Source: an uncultured Collinsella sp.
GTDB taxonomy: Bacteria > Actinomycetota > Coriobacteriia > Coriobacteriales > Coriobacteriaceae
DNA length: 10,106 nucleotides
Reading direction: 5' to 3'
NCBI GenBank assembly: GCA_900553215.1
Contig: USCJ01000042.1
Coordinates: forward strand, 1-10,106
Position numbers and translations under genes: made by a program. This document shows positions 5,553 to 10,106 of the stretch, piece by piece (the first letter of the stretch is position 1; each line of letters starts with the position of its first letter). The notes under the pieces were generated by a model, which saw only the letters and a program-made list of their open reading frames with translations, did no database searches and was not told where the DNA came from.

Positions 5553-6565
5553 TGGCCGACATCCATATCCTTGTTGCCGACGATGCCGCTGGTCAGCGCC
5601 TTGACGCCTATCTGGGCGCCAATGACGGCTGCCCTACGCGCTCTGCCTGCGCGCATCTGATCGAGGGCGGCGCCGTAATCGTGAACGGCGAGACCTGTTT
5701 GTCAAAAAAGTATGCCGTACGCGCCGGTGACCGCATCTCGGTTGACCTGCCCGAGCCTCACGATCCGACTGACGTGATTCCCGAGGCCATTCCCCTCGAT
5801 ATCCGCTACGAGGACGATTACCTCATCGTGCTTTCCAAGCAGCGCGGCCTGGTGTGCCATCCTGCGCATGGTCATGAGAGCGGTACGCTCGCGAATGCCC
5901 TGGTCTATCACTGCGGTATCGACCATCTGGGCACCGTGCAGGGTGAGGACCGCCCCGGCATCGTGCATCGCCTGGATCGCGATACCTCGGGCCTTATGCT
6001 CGCGGCAAAAGACGACGACACCCAGCGCGCGCTTCAAAATCTCATCCGTACGCGTACGCTCGACCGCCGCTACATTACGCTCGTTCACGGACACATCGCC
6101 ATGGACGAGGGCACTATCAACACCGGTATTGCCCGCTCAACGCGCGACCGCGTGAAGATGGCGGTTTCTGATGACCCCTTTGCGCGCCAGGCCATCACGA
6201 CCTTCAAGGTGCTCGAGCGCTTTGATTCCACGCGTTTCGACGACGGCTACACGCTCGTCGAGTGCCACCTTTTTACCGGCCGCACGCATCAGATTCGTGT
6301 GCACATGCGCCATATCAACCACGCTTGCGTGGGCGATCCGCTTTACGGCAAGTGCGATGCGCGCGCCGATCAGGGCCTGACCAGGCAGTTCCTCCATTCC
6401 TGGCGTGTGGCGTTCGATCATCCCGTGACGGGGGAGCGCATTGAGTGCCGCGACGAGCTGCCGTGGGACCTTGCGGCGGTTTTGGATGATCTGGCTCCGC
6501 GCTCGCTCGGTCGCACGGCCGCTGGAGATGAAATCGTTCCGCAGCTCGGTCTTCTCGAAGCCTAG
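5552..6565 (+). CDS. RluA-family pseudouridine synthase with S4 domain
   Basis: A 337-residue RNA-modifying enzyme that isomerises uridine in rRNA, closest in layout to RluD. An S4 RNA-binding domain covers about residues 14-65 (QRLDAYL, then GGAVIVNGE). The catalytic domain begins near residue 80; D142 in the signature HRLDRDTSG (139-147) is the expected catalytic aspartate. RRYITLVHG (172-180) and GRTHQIRVHMRHINHACVGD (243-262) are the other family motifs. Length is usual for the RluD/YlyB group, with about 30 extra C-terminal residues. The start overlaps the upstream stop by one base (TAATG); AAAGGA (5536-5541) with a 10-base spacer fits, and translational coupling is likely. The exact target uridines cannot be assigned from sequence. 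Confidence 0.93.
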   Translation: MADIHILVADDAAGQRLDAYLGANDGCPTRSACAHLIEGGAVIVNGETCLSKKYAVRAGDRISVDLPEPHDPTDVIPEAIPLDIRYEDDYLIVLSKQRGLVCHPAHGHESGTLANALVYHCGIDHLGTVQGEDRPGIVHRLDRDTSGLMLAAKDDDTQRALQNLIRTRTLDRRYITLVHGHIAMDEGTINTGIARSTRDRVKMAVSDDPFARQAITTFKVLERFDSTRFDDGYTLVECHLFTGRTHQIRVHMRHINHACVGDPLYGKCDARADQGLTRQFLHSWRVAFDHPVTGERIECRDELPWDLAAVLDDLAPRSLGRTAAGDEIVPQLGLLEA

Positions 6566-6583
6566 TTAGTATTAGGTGGTTTC

Positions 6584-6610
6584 TTGAACGCCCCTAGCCT
6601 GCGGTAAGAT
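6584..6610 (+). promoter_or_regulatory. Weak putative promoter of the glycosyltransferase
   Basis: TTGAAC (6584-6589) resembles a -35 element and TAAGAT (6605-6610) a -10 element, but the spacer is only 15 bases, so the assignment is tentative. An 8-base palindrome TTACGTAA (6621-6628) lies between it and the ribosome-binding site GGGAG (6638-6642). Confidence 0.3.
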
Positions 6611-6647
6611 ATAGGGTTGTTTACGTAACGCGTTCCTGGGAGCCTGC

Positions 6648-7943
6648 ATGCTCGCCTTTTTACAAACCAACACGCCCATCGTGATCTTTAACCAGATTGT
6701 GGTTACGCTGCTCACGGTCTGCTTTCTGTACCAGGTGGTCTTCTTTGTCATTGGCGCCCTGCGCGGTGAGGTCGCACCTCCCAAGGCCAAAAAGCTCCAT
6801 CGCTATGCCTTCTTTATTGCGGCGCATAACGAGGAGGCGGTAATTGCCAATCTCGTGCGCTCCATCAAAGACCAGGACTATCCGTCCGAGCTTATCGAGG
6901 TCTTCGTGGTTGCCGATGCCTGCACCGATAACACGGCGCAGCTCGCTCGCGAGGCTGGCGCCATCGTCTATGAGCGTAACGACCTGGCCCGTAAGGGTAA
7001 GAGCTGGGTCATGGACTTTGGTTTTGACCGCATTCTTAACGAGTATCCCGATACCTTTGAGGGCTACTTTATTTTTGACGCCGATAACGTTATCTCCCGC
7101 GATTACGTATCCAAGATGAATGACGCCTTTGACCAGGGCTTCCATGTGGTCACAAGCTACCGCAACTCCAAGAACTTCGGCAGCTCGTGGATCTCGGCAG
7201 CTAATGCCACCTGGTATCTGCGCGAGGCACGCTTTCTCAACAACGCGCGCAACATCTGCAAGACTTCTTGCGCCGTCTCGGGTTCGGGCTACCTCATCTC
7301 CGCCAGTGTTATTGAGGGCATGCACGGCTGGCAGTTCCACACGCTGACCGAGGACATTCAGTTCACCACGTTCTGCGCCATTCACGGCATCCGCATCGGT
7401 TATGCGCCGGCAGAGTTCTTTGACGAGCAACCCGTGACGTTCAAGGCATCCTGGAAGCAGCGTATGCGCTGGACCAAGGGCTTTTATCAGGTGTTCTTTA
7501 CATATGGTAAGCACTTGGTCAAGTCGACCTTCCGTTACCATCGCTTTGCCGCCTACGACATGTTTATGACCATCGCTCCGGGCATGCTTCTGTCCCTGAT
7601 TTCCATGCTCGCCAACGCGACGTTCCTCATCGTGGGTGGACTCTCACACGGCTTCTTGGCTACCGAAGTCGAGATGCAGGCTTGTGCCGCTTCGCTCATC
7701 ATGACCTTCGTCATGATGTATCAGACCTTCTTTATCCTGGCGCTGCTCACGACTATCTTCGAGTACAAGCACATCCATTGCGCGCAAAAGTGGCGCCTGG
7801 TGACCAACCTGTTTACCTTCCCGATCTTTATGTTCAGCTATATCCCCATTACGGTGGCTGCGTTGTTCCTGAAGGTCGACTGGGTCCCGACGCAGCATGC
7901 CGTCAGCGTTACCCTCGACGAGGTCATGCAGGGCGCTAAATAA
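6648..7943 (+). CDS. Membrane glycosyltransferase, family 2 (processive type)
   Basis: A 431-residue membrane protein that probably transfers sugars from a nucleotide-sugar donor to a growing polysaccharide or lipid acceptor at the inner face of the membrane. A transmembrane segment (about 11-38) precedes a GT-A domain: AHNEE (59-63), VVADACTDNT (87-96), the metal-binding DAD (144-146), the base motif TED (234-236) and QRMRW (271-275), which matches the Q/RxxRW signature of cellulose- and hyaluronan-synthase-like enzymes. Three to four hydrophobic segments follow (about 305-335, 345-372, 385-410). GGGAG 5 bases upstream supports the start. It appears to be transcribed alone, ending at the palindromic terminator at 7952. 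With no sugar-precursor or export genes nearby, the product is unknown; a non-processive lipid glycosyltransferase is an alternative. Confidence 0.88.
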   Translation: MLAFLQTNTPIVIFNQIVVTLLTVCFLYQVVFFVIGALRGEVAPPKAKKLHRYAFFIAAHNEEAVIANLVRSIKDQDYPSELIEVFVVADACTDNTAQLAREAGAIVYERNDLARKGKSWVMDFGFDRILNEYPDTFEGYFIFDADNVISRDYVSKMNDAFDQGFHVVTSYRNSKNFGSSWISAANATWYLREARFLNNARNICKTSCAVSGSGYLISASVIEGMHGWQFHTLTEDIQFTTFCAIHGIRIGYAPAEFFDEQPVTFKASWKQRMRWTKGFYQVFFTYGKHLVKSTFRYHRFAAYDMFMTIAPGMLLSLISMLANATFLIVGGLSHGFLATEVEMQACAASLIMTFVMMYQTFFILALLTTIFEYKHIHCAQKWRLVTNLFTFPIFMFSYIPITVAALFLKVDWVPTQHAVSVTLDEVMQGAK

Positions 7944-7951
7944 CCACCACC

Positions 7952-7993
7952 AAAACCACCACGAAGGGGACAGGCACCTCTGTGGTGGTTTTT
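7952..7993 (+). terminator. Rho-independent terminator made of palindromic repeat copy 2
   Basis: Perfect 11-base arms AAAACCACCAC (7952-7962) and GTGGTGGTTTT (7982-7992) enclose the same GGACAGGCA loop region as the copy at 4557, and the 3' arm runs into a T tract. It begins 8 bases after the glycosyltransferase stop. A classic terminator shape built from a repeated element; the A-rich 5' arm means it could also work in reverse. Confidence 0.75.
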
Positions 7994-8024
7994 GCTTTTG
8001 AGTGACTGCCCCGGGAGGTGTTCA

Positions 8025-8438
8025 ATGGTCTATATTCCCTTTTGGATCTGCGCCTTTGCCGGTGCGGTGATTGATGTCCGTGAACGGCTGTTTCCCAACG
8101 CGCTTGCCGCCGCATGCGCCGTGGCGGCGTTTGCAGGCGTTTGGCTGGACAGGGGCTTGAACACGGCGCTTGACCACGCCGGTCCTGCCGTTATCGTGTA
8201 CCTTTCCCTTGTGCTGACCGAGTCGCTTTGGCGGCGTTTCCGCCAGGCCCCCGGCATCGGCATGGGGGATGCCAAGGCGCTTTTCGCGCTTTGCACGCTC
8301 GACCCTCTGGGCGGCATCGTGGCATTTGCCGTCGCGCTCCTGGTCCTGGCCCTCTCCTGCCTCTTTACAAAATCGCGCTCCCTGCCATTGCTCCCGTTTT
8401 TGGTGCCGATATTTGCCATAATCGAGGTCGTGGGCTAG
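8025..8438 (+). CDS. Type IV prepilin peptidase, short form (A24 family)
   Basis: A 137-residue membrane aspartic protease that would cleave the leader of type IV pilin-like or Tad pilin precursors. The two catalytic aspartates are present in the usual contexts: D17 in AVIDVRERLFPN (matching the DxRxxxIPN pattern) and D82 in GIGMGDAK (GxGD motif). Four to five hydrophobic stretches cover most of the chain. It lacks the N-terminal methylase domain of PilD, so it resembles TadV/CpaA-type stand-alone peptidases. GGGAGG (8013-8018) 6 bases before ATG 8025 sets the start. No pilin, ATPase or secretion gene is in the window, so its partners must be encoded elsewhere. The dGTPase-like gene begins 40 bases later and could be co-transcribed. 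Confidence 0.85.
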   Translation: MVYIPFWICAFAGAVIDVRERLFPNALAAACAVAAFAGVWLDRGLNTALDHAGPAVIVYLSLVLTESLWRRFRQAPGIGMGDAKALFALCTLDPLGGIVAFAVALLVLALSCLFTKSRSLPLLPFLVPIFAIIEVVG

Positions 8439-8478
8439 ACATTGTAACCGATTGCGCATCCTTTTTAAGGAGCATGCC

Positions 8479-9726
8479 ATGGCAACTAATCAAGAAACGG
8501 CCGTCATTAAGGCGCGCATGGACCGCATTCCCGCGGCGTTGTCGCCCGAGCTGGTCGAGCGTATCGCCGCCGACCGCGCCTCGGGTGTCGTTAATCCTTA
8601 TCGATGCTGCGACGACCAGGTCATTCGTCGTATAGATCGCGCTGCCGACAAAGGCACGCTTATGCGTCCGGCGTTTATGCGCGATACCGAAAAGATTCTT
8701 CATCTTCCTGCGTACACGCGTTATGCAGGCAAAACGCAGGTCTTTAGCTTTCGCAGCAACGACGACCTGTCGCGGCGCGGCCTTCATGTGCAGCTCGTCT
8801 CGCGCATTGCCCGCGATATCGGCCGTGCCCTGGGCCTCAACAGCGATTTGATCGAGGCGATTGGCCTGGGCCACGATTTGGGCCACACGCCCTTTGGCCA
8901 TGCCGGCGAGCGTTTCCTCAACGAAATCTATCACGAGCGTACGGGTCGTTATTTTTTCCATAACGTGCAGTCCGTCCGCGTGCTCGACGCGCTGTACGGC
9001 CGCAACGTGTCGCTCCAGACGCTCGACGGCGTGCTGTGCCATAACGGCGAGTACGAGCAGCGTGTCTTTGAACTCTCGGACATGGCGTCGTTTGACCAGT
9101 TCGACCGTACCGTCGAGGACTGCATCGCCACGGGCTATGGCGCGATCGAGCACCTGCGCCCCATGACCCTCGAGGGCTGTGTGGTGCGTATCTCGGATAT
9201 CCTCGCCTACGTCGGTCGTGATCGTCAGGACGCCATTGCGGCGGGCCTGCTGTCGCCCGACGCTTTTGACGATGGTCGGGGCGGCGCCTATAACAGCTGG
9301 ATTCTCACGCACGCTTCCATCGATATCGTTGAGCATAGCTATGGCAAACCGCGTATCGAGATGAGCGAGGACCTGTTTGAGGAGATCCGCCGGGCGAAGC
9401 GCGAGAACTACGAGAAGATCTATAGCAAGGGCGGTATCGAAGGCGATTCTGAGGCAGAGTTGCGTGAGGCTTTCGAAAAGCTCTACGACCGTTGCCTGCA
9501 GGATCTAAATAAAGGCGACGAGTTCTCTTACATCTTTAAGCATCATGTTTCGCGCATTGAGCAGCAGCTTTCCTACTACGATCGCACCTATGCCTGGCAG
9601 GACGACAAGGATCAGGCCGTCGTCGATTACATCGCAAGCATGACGGATGGTTATTTCTGCGAGCTGACGAGCAAATTGTTCCCAGGTCTAAAGTTTCCGC
9701 ACCGCACCTATATTAACGAACGGTAG
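8479..9726 (+). CDS. dgt: dGTPase-like HD-domain triphosphohydrolase
   Basis: A 415-residue HD-superfamily enzyme expected to hydrolyse a dNTP to deoxynucleoside plus triphosphate, so balancing DNA precursor pools. The metal site is intact: H103 in RRGLHVQLVSRIARDIGRAL, H132-D133 in LGHDLGHTPFGHAGE, and D240 in RISDILAYVGRD. FFHNVQSVRVLD (159-170) matches the conserved FxHNxQxxR segment, and TRYAGKTQVF (80-89) resembles the LTR-KTQV region before the HD domain. It resembles the bacterial Dgt type 2 group more than the longer E. coli enzyme; nucleotide specificity is uncertain. AAGGAG (8467-8472) 6 bases upstream fixes the start; an ATG at 8474 is out of frame. In many bacteria this gene neighbours dnaG, but here a rarA-like start follows instead. 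Confidence 0.9.
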   Translation: MATNQETAVIKARMDRIPAALSPELVERIAADRASGVVNPYRCCDDQVIRRIDRAADKGTLMRPAFMRDTEKILHLPAYTRYAGKTQVFSFRSNDDLSRRGLHVQLVSRIARDIGRALGLNSDLIEAIGLGHDLGHTPFGHAGERFLNEIYHERTGRYFFHNVQSVRVLDALYGRNVSLQTLDGVLCHNGEYEQRVFELSDMASFDQFDRTVEDCIATGYGAIEHLRPMTLEGCVVRISDILAYVGRDRQDAIAAGLLSPDAFDDGRGGAYNSWILTHASIDIVEHSYGKPRIEMSEDLFEEIRRAKRENYEKIYSKGGIEGDSEAELREAFEKLYDRCLQDLNKGDEFSYIFKHHVSRIEQQLSYYDRTYAWQDDKDQAVVDYIASMTDGYFCELTSKLFPGLKFPHRTYINER

Positions 9727-9741
9727 TTCGTATCCTTTCGG

Positions 9742-9747
9742 TATACT
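9742..9747 (+). promoter_or_regulatory. Possible -10 element before rarA
   Basis: TATACT in the context GGTATACTATTGG, 40 bases before the likely start codon, is a 5/6 match to the -10 consensus. No -35 is evident. The same GTATACTA string occurs before the phosphoesterase (3958-3965). Confidence 0.35.
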
Positions 9748-9786
9748 ATTGGTCAACAACGATTTTGATTAATGCACGGGATGGCT

Positions 9787-10106
9787 ATGGACGACCTTTT
9801 TTCTGCTTCGACGCGCGAGCGCTCCTTTAAAAATGCGCCGCTTGCGGTGCGTATGCGCCCCAATTCGCTCGACGAGTATGTGGGCCAGCAAAAGGCCGTC
9901 GGTAAGGGCTCGTGGCTGCGCGCCGCGATTGAGCATGACGTGCTTTCGAGCGTGATTCTGTACGGCCCGGCTGGCACGGGCAAGACGACGCTGTCGACGG
10001 ATCCGAAGCGCCTGCTGATCGGCGATGATGAGCACGGCTGGGATGACGATGGTATCTTCAACTTCGAAGGCGGCTGCTACGCAAAGGTCATCAACCTCGA
10101 CCAGGA
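9787..10106 (+). CDS. rarA: Chimeric ORF: RarA N-terminus continuing in frame into PckA (runs off the right edge)
   Basis: The first 69 residues are the N-terminus of RarA (MgsA), an AAA+ ATPase that acts at stalled replication forks: MDDLFS, then [17 protein letters not shown], then the Walker A motif [14 protein letters not shown] normal RarA continues with alanine and a helix from the AAA+ fold. Instead the frame reads on, from 9994, into [16 protein letters not shown], which belongs to ATP-dependent PEP carboxykinase. The frame has no stop up to the window edge. ATG 9787 is preferred because GGGA lies 5 bases upstream; ATGs at 9781 and 9772 are in-frame alternatives, all with weak ribosome-binding sites. 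The protein as written could not be a functional RarA, since Walker B, the sensors and the tetramerisation region are missing. Confidence 0.85.
   Translation, partial: MDDLFSASTRERSFKNAPLAVRMRPNSLDEYVGQQKAVGKGSWLRAAIEHDVLSSVILYGPAGTGKTTLSTDPKRLLIGDDEHGWDDDGIFNFEGGCYAKVINLDQ
9973..9993 (+). other. Rarα/PckA junction at the shared Walker A coding sequence
   Basis: These 21 bases encode GTGKTTL, which occurs both in the Walker A of RarA (GPxGTGKTTL) and in kinase motif 1a of PckA (GLSGTGKTTL). Upstream of them the protein is RarA-like, downstream PckA-like. The crossover must lie inside or at the edge of this stretch. Its length is close to short k-mer sizes used in genome assembly. Confidence 0.75.
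9994..10106 (+). CDS. pckA: Fragment of ATP-dependent phosphoenolpyruvate carboxykinase (3' part of the chimeric ORF)
   Basis: These 37 complete codons, continuous with the RarA frame, match the segment of PckA right after its nucleotide-binding P-loop: [15 protein letters not shown], in which the DDEHGW kinase 2 motif supplies the metal-binding aspartate, then [17 protein letters not shown], which is highly characteristic of the ATP-type enzyme. PckA interconverts oxaloacetate and PEP, and fermenting anaerobes often run it towards oxaloacetate. The first half of PckA, before the P-loop, is absent from the window. The identification rests on strong recall of the family motif; no search was made. 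Confidence 0.85.

Noticed and set aside
8365..9336. A 323-codon minus-strand open frame opposite the dGTPase-like gene
   Set aside because: Antisense to a conserved enzyme, no recognisable motif, no start signal. The same applies to the frame at 6660-7541.
1..10106. CRISPR array, prophage, insertion sequence or defence island
   Set aside because: There are no regularly spaced repeats, no transposase, integrase or phage structural gene, and the phosphoesterase and HIRAN genes alone do not make a defence system.

Overview
The window is a GC-rich, tightly packed bacterial chromosome segment with no phage, IS element, CRISPR array, rRNA or tRNA that I can see. Strong purine-rich Shine-Dalgarno sites, codon style and gene content (reverse rubrerythrin, iron-dependent ADH with ALDH, stand-alone HIRAN protein) suggest an anaerobic Gram-positive actinobacterium of the Coriobacteriia, probably Collinsella or a close relative. 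That assignment is inference from familiarity; no search was run.

Layout. Bases 1-282 (minus) hold the N-terminal part of a reverse rubrerythrin, an anaerobic peroxide-detoxifying protein. A 257-base divergent region follows, with a plausible rubrerythrin promoter, a hairpin in its leader, and a striking imperfect inverted repeat (443-520) just before the next gene's ribosome-binding site. Bases 540-3148 (plus) form a two-gene operon, iron-containing alcohol dehydrogenase then aldehyde dehydrogenase, suited to alcohol/aldehyde/acid interconversion. Bases 3149-3413 are non-coding but rich in RNA-like structure. Next come a stand-alone HIRAN-domain protein (3414), a 59-residue acidic-then-basic protein (3759), and a calcineurin-like phosphoesterase (4005) with a 15-bp palindrome at its likely transcription start. 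A zinc-ribbon/coiled-coil protein (4689), apparently lacking the C-terminal DUF2130 domain of its relatives, overlaps by one base an RluA-family pseudouridine synthase (5552). A membrane family 2 glycosyltransferase (6648), an orphan type IV prepilin peptidase (8025) and a dGTPase-like HD hydrolase (8479) follow.

Two nearly identical 37-base palindromic elements lie at 4557-4593 and 7954-7990; the second, followed by a T run, probably terminates the glycosyltransferase transcript.

The most surprising feature is the right edge. An ORF starting as the AAA+ ATPase RarA changes, in frame, at the Walker A motif GTGKTTL into the nucleotide-binding region of ATP-dependent phosphoenolpyruvate carboxykinase (PckA). 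The switch lies within a 21-base stretch that both genes could share. An assembly misjoin is the likeliest explanation; a real fusion would be very unusual. I found no convincing new multi-gene system; the best leads for new biology are the two structured intergenic regions (443-520 and 3225-3311).
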